This document shows, in pieces, positions 25,828 to 35,014 of a stretch of DNA of 64,000 nt. The translations under genes and the position numbers were made by a program. Within the stretch, counting starts at the first letter, position 1. Every line of letters starts with the position of its first letter. The notes below the pieces were generated by a model, which saw only the letters and a list, made by a program, of their open reading frames with translations, was not told where the DNA came from and ran no database searches. The stretch is taken from NCBI RefSeq assembly GCF_024662215.1, contig NZ_CP096115.1:558001-622000 (forward strand). The letters run 5' to 3'. Source of the DNA: Methanoplanus endosymbiosus. Its GTDB lineage: Archaea; Halobacteriota; Methanomicrobia; Methanomicrobiales; Methanomicrobiaceae.

Positions 25828-26202
25828 ATGATTTTCGGGCTTAATGAAGAGACGATCTCACGCATTAATTCTGTTTTTTCAGAATTTTCCGGGATTGAGA
25901 AGGTCATTATATATGGTTCAAGAGCAAAGGGGAATTTCAGGGAAGGTTCGGATATTGATCTCACTATCTGCGGAAAAGATCTCAGCAGAGACTTAATCTA
26001 TGAACTGAACAGAAGGATTGATTCACTGAATCTGCCCTACTCTTTTGACATTTCAATATTTAATGACCTGAAAAATGAGGAGCTTATAGAGCACATCAAC
26101 AGGGCCGGCAAAATATTCTATTCTCATTCATCTGACCCGGAAAGTTCAGCACCAAATAATAAAAAACCAGATAATCCGGATAATTTAATATCTACTAAAT
26201 AA
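25828..26202 (+). CDS. MNT-type nucleotidyltransferase (antitoxin)
   Basis: 124 residues from ATG 25828 (TTG 25822 possible). The motif IYGSRAKGNFREGSDIDLTI has the intact GS and paired Asp of minimal nucleotidyltransferases, unlike the degenerate copy at 22855. It would modify the HEPN partner with nucleotides. The last 25 residues are low-complexity Ser/Asn/Pro. Cotranscribed with the HI0074-type gene. Confidence 0.85.
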   Translation: MIFGLNEETISRINSVFSEFSGIEKVIIYGSRAKGNFREGSDIDLTICGKDLSRDLIYELNRRIDSLNLPYSFDISIFNDLKNEELIEHINRAGKIFYSHSSDPESSAPNNKKPDNPDNLISTK

Positions 26203-26222
26203 TGGATTAAAATTTCAGACAA

Positions 26223-26498
26223 TTGAAAGAATACACTAAGGCAGGGTGTTATCAGAAAGGAGATCAAAGAGAGATTCTCAGTGATGATTTCATCTCATGG
26301 ATTATGGAAGCACAACTGCACTCAGTTCCGGAAGGAAAAGCCACACTATCAACATTAAGTAATGATCCTGCTTTATTTGCGTTCAAAAGAAAGGATCTCA
26401 ATGGGGCTGTCATTGACCGGAATAATGACCGGCTTGAGGTGCTCCGGAATGGAGTTTCGGGGGAGATTGTGATGATAAAAAGAAGTTATTCAGATTGA
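26223..26498 (+). CDS. Small hypothetical protein
   Basis: 91 residues from a TTG; no family recognised. It is moderately charged and has no signal peptide or membrane segment. The 3' end overlaps the convergent yhaN-like gene by 9 bases. There is no clear ribosome-binding site. It may be the tail of a lost gene rather than a complete one. Confidence 0.3.
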   Translation: MKEYTKAGCYQKGDQREILSDDFISWIMEAQLHSVPEGKATLSTLSNDPALFAFKRKDLNGAVIDRNNDRLEVLRNGVSGEIVMIKRSYSD

Positions 26499-29400
26499 TT
26501 CCAGATCAATAACCTTCAGTCCCGGAGATTTTTCCTGCATAATCTGAACAATGTCCGGGTGGCATGTGAAGAACAATATCTGATTTGTCTTTGAAAGTTT
26601 GAGTATTGCATCACAGCAGTTCCTCTTCCTCTCCGGATCAAAGTTCACTAAAATATCGTCAAAAATCACAGGCAGGGGTTCATTATTTTTACCATACACC
26701 GATATGTGCCCGAATCGTATGGCAAGATAAAGCTGCTCTGCAGTGCCTCTGCTAAGTGAATATGTATCAATCCTGTTTCCGTCATCAGCTTCAATCAAAA
26801 TATCATCAGAGGATACCGGCTTTATAATCTTTTGATACTTTCCGTCTGTGATACTCCTGAAATAGTCCTGAGCAAGCCTGTAAACTTCAGGCTGTCTCTC
26901 ATTTTCATATTTCTGTACAGCTTCATTTAAGATCTGCTGTGCAATTACATATTTTGCCCATCTTCTTGAGTCATCAAAGATCTCCTCGCGGAGTGCTTCA
27001 TTATCCATTAAAAGCAGGGAGTAATCATCCTCTTTTTCAAGACCGGAAAGAATACTGTTTATTTCTCCGGATTTGACCTTCAGTGATTCAATCTCTTCCT
27101 GAATGTCCGACATTTCTGAATTCAGTTCACTAATTTCATTATTAACTTCTGAAATATCAGATGATTCAAGTGTGGATAAAAATTCATCGTATTTGCTGAT
27201 ATTTCCGGATGCTTTTTTTAACCGGAGTTCATAATCTGCAGCTTCTTTTTTAAGTTCTTCAGATCTCACCCATATATTATGGTTTTCTCTGAATTGAACT
27301 TCATTCTCAGAAGAACCACTTTTAAGCAGCTCTGTTTTATCATTTTCAGCCTTCTGCAGTCTGGCAGAATATTCAGCTGTTATTTTCCTGTGTCTTTCTT
27401 CAAGTTCTCTTAGATTTTTCAGGTATTTTGAGATATTTTCGTTCTCTTCAAGGGCATTTCCGAGAACATAAACTCCCTTTTCAACCGAATGCTGTGACTG
27501 TATGCCACATGCGTTAAGGACTACAGCCAGTTTACTCTCAAACTCTGACAAAGACTCTTTCAGCTTAGAGATCCTGCCTTCATTCTTACTGATTGAATTA
27601 TGGATATTGCGTGCTTCTTTCACTAAAGAGAAGAGATCAAGAGCAGATTCCGGAGTTATATTCAGGTCAAGCCTAACAGATTTTAACCACTCCTGCCATT
27701 TGCCTTTTACTTCACTAAGATTTGATTCAGCCTGAGATTTCCTCCTCACGGTCTCCTCCAAAACCTCATTCTGCCTCTTTAAAGAACCATTTAACTGATC
27801 AATCTCTCTGCATATCCTTTCATATTCTGCAATACGGGTCTCCATTGAGTGATATTCCTGTTTTCGGCCGGCTATAGCGGAAGAATCCGGGATCATGGAA
27901 AAACCGCAAATCCGGGATTTATCTGTGAGTTCTTTCTCAGATTTCTCCAGTAAATTCTCTTTCTCCACCCTTAGTCTGGAAAGTTCAGAGTTCTTCTCAT
28001 CCGGATTTTCAGAGTCATTAAAGAGATTTCTTTCATTCTGGTCATTTGTCCTCTTAATACCAAAGTAAAGAACAACTGCTGAAACTCCGAGGATTAAAAA
28101 TATTACAACTCCTGTTTGTGTCAGATTCCCGGCTATCCCTGCAATAAGACCTATAATTCCGGCAACAACCAACAGAGCAGCGGGCCATAGCGGAATTTTA
28201 TTGTTAATAAGTCTCTTTTTGTTCTCATAATCGGTTTTTGCCTGTGCCTCTTTTTCTCTTAGGTCATCCAGTACATATTTCTCCTGTTTCAGTTCAGAAA
28301 TATGAGCTGAAAGACTCTCAAGAACAGAGAGTTTACTTACAAGTTCATCCTTTGGTATCAGACTCTTAATGTCAGAAAGACCTGCTTTAAGGCTGCTTAC
28401 CTTATCTTCAGTCCCGCTTATAGCCTCCCCACAACTGAGTATTTCCCTCTCAATATCACGGATTTCACTATTCTTTTCAGAAAATTCATCCCTGAATTTT
28501 TCAATATTGGATTTTGCAGACTGTGAAGTATCAAAAGTAAGGAGGTCATCTGTTGTCCATGTATTGCTGATAACTTTAATACGGGACTTAAGTTCATCCG
28601 ATAAACCGGTATTCTCTGAATTAAGGTCACTTACAGAATTTTTATCTGACTTATATTTCTCAAGTCCCTTCTCAAGGATCCGGATTTCATCCTTATTTAA
28701 GATAACATCTTCATCAATACTGATTTTTGAAATATTTTCTTCTGTACTGTTTAATTCCCTGTTTTCATCATCGAGGTCTGACTGTAAATCAGAAATTTTC
28801 TCATTCAGGCGTTCAAGTTTATCTACACCTTTCTCCGGAAATGAAGCTAATTCGGGCAGAGCAGATAATTCATCTTTGGCATTTTTAAGTCCTACCCAGT
28901 CCTCCCAGGCAGCTTTAATTCTTTCTTTTCCGCTCAATCTGGATTTTAGGCTCCTGATATTCGTCTTTTTGTCCAGAATATCCCTTTCAGTTTCTTCTTT
29001 TGTAATTTTGAGTTCTTCATATCTGCTCTGTGTATCTGAATATCTCTTCAGTTCAGACTGATTCTCTGTTATTTTCTTAATCTTCTTTGAAATCTCAGGG
29101 CCGCCCCTCGCTCCGGAATAATAAAGTTCCCGCTTCTTTTTATTCAGTTCATCTACCACATCCGAAATCGGGACTTTTGTCATCCCGGCTCCGGCACTCA
29201 TCAGCTGACTCTGAATTTTTTCACCGGACAGTGTTTCGAGTTTCTGAAGTTCATCAAGTCCAAAAGCAAACACATTTTCAAAGAGGTTCTGATCAGCAGA
29301 CCCGATTATCCGGTTTAAACCGGCATCTGTTTTGGAACCATCAGGCAGAGTCACACTGAAATTTCTGTTGCCGGACAATCTGGTTAAGTCATACTCCTTT

Positions 29401-29639
29401 CCCTCACTGGTGCTGACAGAGAGCCTCCCGCCAAGGGTACCCCCATTTAAGGGCTGATATTGATTGGTTGTGCCTGATTTTTTCGGAAATCCAAAGATTA
29501 TCCTCCGGATAAATGCAAGAATTGTAGATTTTCCTGCCTCATTTGGTCCTTTAACCAGTGTAAGTCCGGGAGATATGTCATTTATCTGCTTTTTGTGAAA
29601 GAGTCCGAATCCGTCGATAAACATTCTGTTTATTTTCAT
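26490..29639 (-). CDS. yhaN: YhaN-like SMC/Rad50-type ATPase
   Basis: 1049 residues. N-terminal ATPase half with Walker A GPNEAGKSTI near residue 35 and an FGLDEL segment typical of YhaN; a long coiled coil (about 180-970); two adjacent hydrophobic segments in the middle (about 484-528: LLVVAGIIGLIAGIAG and VVIFLILGVSAVVLY); then a C-terminal half with signature YSLSRGTAEQL and Walker B LPVIFDDILVNFD. The central membrane pair distinguishes YhaN from Rad50/SbcC. It overlaps the phosphoesterase gene by ATGA, so the two form a DNA-repair or nuclease complex as in bacterial yhaO-yhaN. DNA end processing is inferred. Confidence 0.85.
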   Translation of the reverse strand: MKINRMFIDGFGLFHKKQINDISPGLTLVKGPNEAGKSTILAFIRRIIFGFPKKSGTTNQYQPLNGGTLGGRLSVSTSEGKEYDLTRLSGNRNFSVTLPDGSKTDAGLNRIIGSADQNLFENVFAFGLDELQKLETLSGEKIQSQLMSAGAGMTKVPISDVVDELNKKKRELYYSGARGGPEISKKIKKITENQSELKRYSDTQSRYEELKITKEETERDILDKKTNIRSLKSRLSGKERIKAAWEDWVGLKNAKDELSALPELASFPEKGVDKLERLNEKISDLQSDLDDENRELNSTEENISKISIDEDVILNKDEIRILEKGLEKYKSDKNSVSDLNSENTGLSDELKSRIKVISNTWTTDDLLTFDTSQSAKSNIEKFRDEFSEKNSEIRDIEREILSCGEAISGTEDKVSSLKAGLSDIKSLIPKDELVSKLSVLESLSAHISELKQEKYVLDDLREKEAQAKTDYENKKRLINNKIPLWPAALLVVAGIIGLIAGIAGNLTQTGVVIFLILGVSAVVLYFGIKRTNDQNERNLFNDSENPDEKNSELSRLRVEKENLLEKSEKELTDKSRICGFSMIPDSSAIAGRKQEYHSMETRIAEYERICREIDQLNGSLKRQNEVLEETVRRKSQAESNLSEVKGKWQEWLKSVRLDLNITPESALDLFSLVKEARNIHNSISKNEGRISKLKESLSEFESKLAVVLNACGIQSQHSVEKGVYVLGNALEENENISKYLKNLRELEERHRKITAEYSARLQKAENDKTELLKSGSSENEVQFRENHNIWVRSEELKKEAADYELRLKKASGNISKYDEFLSTLESSDISEVNNEISELNSEMSDIQEEIESLKVKSGEINSILSGLEKEDDYSLLLMDNEALREEIFDDSRRWAKYVIAQQILNEAVQKYENERQPEVYRLAQDYFRSITDGKYQKIIKPVSSDDILIEADDGNRIDTYSLSRGTAEQLYLAIRFGHISVYGKNNEPLPVIFDDILVNFDPERKRNCCDAILKLSKTNQILFFTCHPDIVQIMQEKSPGLKVIDLESI

Positions 29640-30943
29640 TTTGAATCGCCTCCAACAAACCTGTCAAGCAGATATGTACGGGCCTCTTTTACAAGTGCCT
29701 CCATTTCATCATCTGAAAGGTTTTCAATAAACTTTTTACCTTTATTGCTTTTAAACAGGTCATCAAGTTTCAGACGGACTGATTGCAGTTTATCCTCATC
29801 CTTTAGTAATGAATCTGAGATCTGAACAATATCACCAACAATATCTTCCCTTTCAGCGACCTTTCCCAAATCAATTTCAGGCTCAGTATTGTCAATGATC
29901 TTCTCCAGATATACAAAATTGCTGTTCTCCTCTTCTTCATCCCTGAAGTGCCGGATAATATCGTCAGTTACACCATCTCCGGACAGCAGTGAATGAACGG
30001 GACTTCTTCCTGTCAGTGTCAGCCTTAAAAATGTTGGTTTATCTCCGGAATTTCGCCTGATCTTCTGAATTACATTCTCTATTTCTTTGATGAGGTCATT
30101 TTCATCAGGTATTCTGCTTACGTTTACAGAGATCTTTTCCCATTTTATCTCCGCTGTTTCAATGAACTCAGTCTGAGTTATTCCACCGTTACTAACCGTT
30201 ACAATATAACATCCACGTGCTCCGGATTCTCCCATGTCCCTGCCCTGAGGATTTCCGGGATACACAATCGCAGGTCCGGATTTCTGAATAATCTGTGGTT
30301 TGTGGATATGACCAAGTGCCCAGTAGTCATAATTTTTATCTGTGAGGTCCTTTACAGAACATGGAGAATAAGGCTCATGACCTGTATCTGTTCCCAGATT
30401 ACAGTGAAGCATACCGATTGTAAAAGGCCATGAATTATCCTTTTCCGGATAATATTTTGTCAGATTTACAATCGTTTTAGACTGTTTATAGCTTATACCA
30501 ACAATTGCAGCTTTTTTCTTCCCGCCGGATTCATAAAAGTGGCACTCGGGGTTATTTCCGGACATTATGTTAACATTGGAGGGCCAGTCAATCTTTGCTG
30601 ACCATCCGCTTAACGGGTCATGATTACCAAAGGCGAGATATACAGAAATATCATGTTCTGATAATTTTGCAAGTCTTCTCCGGAATTCCAGCTGTTCATA
30701 GATTCTTCTGTCAGCACTATCGTATATATCTCCGGAGATTAACAGGAAATCCACTTTATTATCTATGCAGTGACTGACGATATTATCAAATGCAGTAAAG
30801 GTTGCTTTTGACAGTTTTTTTGCCAGGTCCTGATTCATACCGGAAATACCACAGAATTTACTTCCAAGGTGCAGGTCTGCCGTATGAATAAATTTCAGAA
30901 CGTCCGGACTATTGGATACTGAAGTATTAGTTTTAGATGTCAT
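29636..30943 (-). CDS. yhaO: YhaO/SbcD-like DNA-repair metallophosphoesterase
   Basis: 435 residues from ATG 30943, which has GGGGA 5 bases upstream. Mre11/SbcD nuclease motifs are in order: FIHTADLHLGS, ISGDIYDSAD, FGNHDP, MLHCNLG and LGHIHKPQ, which bind two metal ions. The C-terminal 180 residues form the capping and ATPase-binding part. It is coupled by ATGA to the yhaN-like gene. Its upstream side abuts, 15 bp away, the end of a truncated IS66 transposase in the same direction, so its own promoter may be lost or replaced. Confidence 0.88.
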   Translation of the reverse strand: MTSKTNTSVSNSPDVLKFIHTADLHLGSKFCGISGMNQDLAKKLSKATFTAFDNIVSHCIDNKVDFLLISGDIYDSADRRIYEQLEFRRRLAKLSEHDISVYLAFGNHDPLSGWSAKIDWPSNVNIMSGNNPECHFYESGGKKKAAIVGISYKQSKTIVNLTKYYPEKDNSWPFTIGMLHCNLGTDTGHEPYSPCSVKDLTDKNYDYWALGHIHKPQIIQKSGPAIVYPGNPQGRDMGESGARGCYIVTVSNGGITQTEFIETAEIKWEKISVNVSRIPDENDLIKEIENVIQKIRRNSGDKPTFLRLTLTGRSPVHSLLSGDGVTDDIIRHFRDEEEENSNFVYLEKIIDNTEPEIDLGKVAEREDIVGDIVQISDSLLKDEDKLQSVRLKLDDLFKSNKGKKFIENLSDDEMEALVKEARTYLLDRFVGGDSK

Positions 30944-30958
30944 AAAAATCCCCAATTA

Positions 30959-32143
30959 TCAATAATAATGAGTATATTCTAAATAAAATAAGTTTGTAAC
31001 TATTCGCCCTATCAATTCTTGAACTCTGTATGGATTTCCCTGAAATAACCTTTTAAGAGCCCCAAATACAGATTTGCCGCATTTTCTGACTGTTGAAATA
31101 TAACTTCTAATTCTGCAGAACCTTTCTGCACCGGCAATAGATCTAAAGGTACCCGATATTTTCTGTTGTACTTTCATCATGCGTACATCTCTCTCTGCAA
31201 GGTTGTTTGTAAATGGGACTAAGGAATTGTACATGAACCGCAGTATATCTTCTTCATAATCTCTGAGCCTAACAAGTAAGTTGAAAGGTTTTGAATTTTT
31301 TACTCGCCCTCTTTGCCCGGCTTTTTTTTCAGCAGGAGGTGGATTTTCTTTGAATCCAGATTCAATTATTTTCATATATTTAATTCGGAATTTTTCAAGC
31401 TCTAAAGGATCCTTTTTATCCTCAATGAAAATATAATGGTAAATTTGCTTATAAAGATCAATCATATCCTTTGCCCAATTTTGTTTGTATCCTTCCCAAA
31501 CTCCGTTTAATTCTCTCATTATATGGGCATTGCAATAAGAATGTGTACAATTATATTTTGAATAACCAACCCAAAAATCATGTACTAATACACCATCATA
31601 CTGTGGAAGTACTCCCATTTCATCAGTTGCAACAGATCCTCTTTTAGGATGTACTGCGTACAATGTCAGGTGTTCATTTCCAATTGAATGAAGCCACCAT
31701 CTTTCTCCTATAACTCTAAGCCCAGTTTCATCAGCATTTAATACAGAGGATTTAATCAATTCCTCTCTTAAATCATATTCAAACTTATTAAGAGTTGTAT
31801 GAGCGTTTTTTTCAAATGCAATTATTGTGGCTGGGCTTATGCTGATACAGTGTTGATCAATGAAATATGTCTTTTCTTTCTCATACGATGTGAATATCTG
31901 ATTTTTAATGTATAGCGCATTCGTTTTTAAATTATCTCCATACTGGACAGTTTGATTAACATTTTCCGGGAAAGGACCCACTATTCTACGCCCGCATTTT
32001 GGACAATACTTAACTTCTGCCCTAAATTCGGTTATGCGGGGATCCACAGGTGGAGTGTCAAAAACTTGCCGACGAATATATTTTTCAGATTCCACATCGC
32101 TGAGATCATTCCCACAAGGACATGTGTTAACCTCATAATAGTT
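30959..32143 (-). pseudogene. IS66-family transposase, 5' truncated
   Basis: About 395 codons of an IS66 TnpC-type transposase. The DDE residues are present: Asp in VLNADETGLRV, Asp in VLVHDFWVGY and Glu in NNLAERDVRMM. The frame extends upstream of the GTG at 32095 through CPCGNDLSD, the first half of the zinc finger whose second half is CPKCG, but then meets a stop with no start codon. The usual N-terminal leader of about 100 residues and the left IS end are absent. It is therefore a remnant bordering the nrd operon. Confidence 0.8.
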
Positions 32144-32241
32144 TCAAAAAAATTAATGTGTCGACCAGCGAATGATTCTAAAGTAAAAGAAAATTTATTC
32201 CAAATTATAACTTAAAAAACGTTAATTTGAGGGGAAATAAT

Positions 32242-32685
32242 TTGCAGATCTACGTGAATTCTATTGTTTATAACAAGTCTATCTCAGATGGACCAGGTAT
32301 CAGATCAGTTGTATATTTACAAGGATGTACCAGACATTGTCAAGGATGTCATAATAAAAGTACATGGGCCACAAATTGTGGTCTTAAATATGATGTAGCT
32401 AAACTTGCACAAGAGCTTAAGGAAAATACTTTAAATCAAAAAATTACAATTTCTGGGGGAGAACCCTTATTTCAAAAGAAAGCTGTTATATCTTTAATTA
32501 AAGAACTCAAAGAATGTAATCTTTGTCTTTATACAAGTCACAATTACGACGAAGTTCCGATTGAGATATTGCCTTATTTAAATTATCTTAAAGTTGGTAA
32601 ATATGAACAGAAATTCCGATGTACCACTATTCCCTACATTGGATCAACCAACCAAAAATTCATAGAACTTAATAAGGAGGACTAA
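32242..32685 (+). CDS. nrdG: Anaerobic ribonucleotide reductase activase (radical SAM)
   Basis: 147 residues from TTG 32242, preceded by GAGGGG at 7 bases. It has the radical-SAM cluster motif CTRHCQGC near residue 29 and ISGGEPL near 75. NrdG uses AdoMet to place the glycyl radical on NrdD. It is followed 2 bases later by nrdD. An AT-rich box (caaattataactta) about 45 bp upstream is a plausible promoter. The neighbourhood is more AT-rich than the flanks, a sign of transfer. Confidence 0.9.
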   Translation: MQIYVNSIVYNKSISDGPGIRSVVYLQGCTRHCQGCHNKSTWATNCGLKYDVAKLAQELKENTLNQKITISGGEPLFQKKAVISLIKELKECNLCLYTSHNYDEVPIEILPYLNYLKVGKYEQKFRCTTIPYIGSTNQKFIELNKED

Positions 32686-32687
32686 TT

Positions 32688-34385
32688 TTGGGAGAAAATA
32701 ATGAGAATGCATCAGATAGGAAAAGTTATGTGGGTTCTCTTTTCAATCTTGGAACAAATTTTGCAAAAAAAGAAACTTTGGATAATCTCCCAAAAGATTG
32801 GAGTGAACTCCATGTTAATGGACAAATTTACATCCATGATTTAAATGCTTATGGAAGAACATATAATTGTCTTAATTTCGACCTTCTGAAGAAATTTCCT
32901 TTTGAGCAATTAAATATATATAATGATACTCAGAAAATTTTGGAAACATTCAGGTATTTTAGAGATATTATTACAAAAATAGGTAATGAACAGTCTGGAG
33001 GTATGGGATTTCCAAATTTTGATGAAGAAATTTCAATTATTTTTAATAGGCTTCATATTGAAGCCAATGACAAAAATCTGGAACTTCTTGCAGCATCAAT
33101 ATTTTCTTTTATATTATGGATAAATGGGGTGCATGAAAGATGTGGCCAGACAAGTTATTATGTAACATTAAACCTTGGTTTAGCTACTGATTTTATTGGA
33201 CAAAAAGTTACAGGATATGCGCTAGATGCCTTTCGAAGATCTGGTGCAAAAGTATTCAAACCAAATATTGTATTTAAAGTAAAAGAAGGTATCAATCTAA
33301 AAAAATCAGACCCTAATTACTTTCTTTTTGAACTGGCTTTGTCGACAACATGTGAAAAAATGATACCCACTTATATCTTATGTGATTCTGAATCAAATAA
33401 AAATATAAACCCTAAAAATCTTTCAGTGATGGGCTGTCGAACACGTGTTGTTCACAACATTTTTGGTGAATCTACCGGGATTGGCAGAGGTAATATTGCA
33501 AACATTACTATTAATCTTCCAAAAATCGCATTAGAGGTAAATACTGCTTATCCTTCAGTCGAAACAGAACAAAAAGTATCATTATTTATTGAAAAGTGGA
33601 AAAAAGTTGCTTCTTTAGTAGTAGATATTCTGATGGACAGATATAAAAAACTCATTCAAATGGATAAAAGCTACTTTCCAACAAATACGGCTTATGACTT
33701 ATGGATAAATGATTTTTCTACTGCTCCAACACTTGAAGAAATTTTTCGTAATGGAACCCAAGCACTTGGATTTATTGGATTGTCCGAAACCATTGAGATA
33801 CTTTCTGGTTCACGTTATTATGAAACAGATTATGGAACAGAGATTGCAATGAAAATTGTAAGTGAAATGCGTGCATATACTGACAATTTGATAGAAGTTC
33901 ATAATCTTAATTTCTCATTACTAGCAACTGCAGGGGAACAAATTTCGGGAGTCCTTCCTGAAAAGGATAGTATGAATTATTGTCATCCTGTCCTTGAGAA
34001 AGAGTTCTATACAAACTCTTTCCATGTAAATGTTGATTCTGGTCTTACACCTTTTGAAAAAATTGAAAAAGAAGGTCCATTTCATACCTTATGTAATGGA
34101 GGATGTATTTCTTACGTAGAATTTCAGTCAGCTCCTATCTCCAATACTGAGGCTCTCTACGAGTTAGTCTGCCATGGCATTACCTGTGGTGTTCATTACC
34201 TAGGATTTAATTTCCCTATTGATTTGTGTAATAAATGCGGAGAAAAAGGAGTTTTTGACATTTGTGATTCTTGTGGAAGTGATGATATAACTCGCATCCG
34301 TAGAGTATCTGGATATCTGGAAGTATTAGATTATTTCACCACAGGAAAGAAAAATGAAGTAAAAAAACGTCGACCAAATACATAG
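32688..34385 (+). CDS. nrdD: Class III (anaerobic) ribonucleotide reductase
   Basis: 565 residues from TTG 32688, with AAGGAGG 8 bases upstream. Signs of class III enzymes: IYIHDLNAYGRTYNC near the start, the conserved cysteines in ERCGQTS and VMGCRTR, the C-terminal zinc site CNKCG...CDSCGS and the glycyl-radical motif RRVSGYL. It makes deoxyribonucleotides without oxygen. The N-terminal ATP-cone found in many chromosomal NrdD proteins is absent, giving a compact form like those of phages. Directly linked to nrdG and thymidylate kinase. Confidence 0.92.
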   Translation: MGENNENASDRKSYVGSLFNLGTNFAKKETLDNLPKDWSELHVNGQIYIHDLNAYGRTYNCLNFDLLKKFPFEQLNIYNDTQKILETFRYFRDIITKIGNEQSGGMGFPNFDEEISIIFNRLHIEANDKNLELLAASIFSFILWINGVHERCGQTSYYVTLNLGLATDFIGQKVTGYALDAFRRSGAKVFKPNIVFKVKEGINLKKSDPNYFLFELALSTTCEKMIPTYILCDSESNKNINPKNLSVMGCRTRVVHNIFGESTGIGRGNIANITINLPKIALEVNTAYPSVETEQKVSLFIEKWKKVASLVVDILMDRYKKLIQMDKSYFPTNTAYDLWINDFSTAPTLEEIFRNGTQALGFIGLSETIEILSGSRYYETDYGTEIAMKIVSEMRAYTDNLIEVHNLNFSLLATAGEQISGVLPEKDSMNYCHPVLEKEFYTNSFHVNVDSGLTPFEKIEKEGPFHTLCNGGCISYVEFQSAPISNTEALYELVCHGITCGVHYLGFNFPIDLCNKCGEKGVFDICDSCGSDDITRIRRVSGYLEVLDYFTTGKKNEVKKRRPNT

Positions 34386-34417
34386 TTCATGTTTAAATAA
34401 TCACTGGAGATAAATCA

Positions 34418-35014
34418 ATGGAAAATAGACCAAAATTGCATATATCGATTGAAGGTATGGATGGCGTAGGTAAAAGTACTACATCAAAAATGCTAGCAGA
34501 AAAACTAGATCTAATCCTTGTTGAAAAACCTCTCCATTATCTTCTAGAGAATGAGGGCAGTATAGAAAATTACCTTAAAATTCGTGATTATGTAAATAAG
34601 CAGGAAGATCGTGTTTTTACTTCATGGTTTTACGGACTTGGAAATGTATATCTTTATCATAAATTTAAAGGACAAAAAATTATTACTGACAGACATTTGC
34701 TCTCTAATTATTGCTGGAGCGGCACTACTGAAAGTGAGATAGTGTTTGATGCACTGGTAAATGCTCTTGGCCAACCGGATTTTACATTTGTTCTAAAAGC
34801 AGACGAAAAAGTTGTTAGGAAAAGACTTATTGAAAGAAATATAGAGGATCCAGATCTTCCAAAAATAAATTTTATTCCTGAAGCTTATAAGAAGATGGAA
34901 GCGTTCTTAAAGAAATATCATATGAAATCTGCAATAATCAATACTACCTCACTTAACCAGGATGAAGTGTGTGAAATCATTATTAAAAAACTTAAATCTG
35001 AAGGTCTGGTATAA
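34418..35014 (+). CDS. tmk: Thymidylate kinase
   Basis: 198 residues. P-loop EGMDGVGKSTTSKML near residue 13, a DRHLLSNYCW segment in place of the usual DRY/DRF motif, and a lid-like arginine stretch (RKRLIERNIEDPD). It phosphorylates dTMP to dTDP. It lies 32 bp after nrdD with GGAG before the ATG. With NrdG/NrdD it forms a deoxynucleotide supply set. The LRR gene starts on the base after its stop. Confidence 0.87.
   Translation: MENRPKLHISIEGMDGVGKSTTSKMLAEKLDLILVEKPLHYLLENEGSIENYLKIRDYVNKQEDRVFTSWFYGLGNVYLYHKFKGQKIITDRHLLSNYCWSGTTESEIVFDALVNALGQPDFTFVLKADEKVVRKRLIERNIEDPDLPKINFIPEAYKKMEAFLKKYHMKSAIINTTSLNQDEVCEIIIKKLKSEGLV

Noticed and set aside
28369-29061. Plus-strand 230-codon Ser-rich frame inside the yhaN-like gene
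   Set aside because: It is the antisense of the coiled-coil region; its Ser/Leu richness is the complement of Glu/Lys codons.
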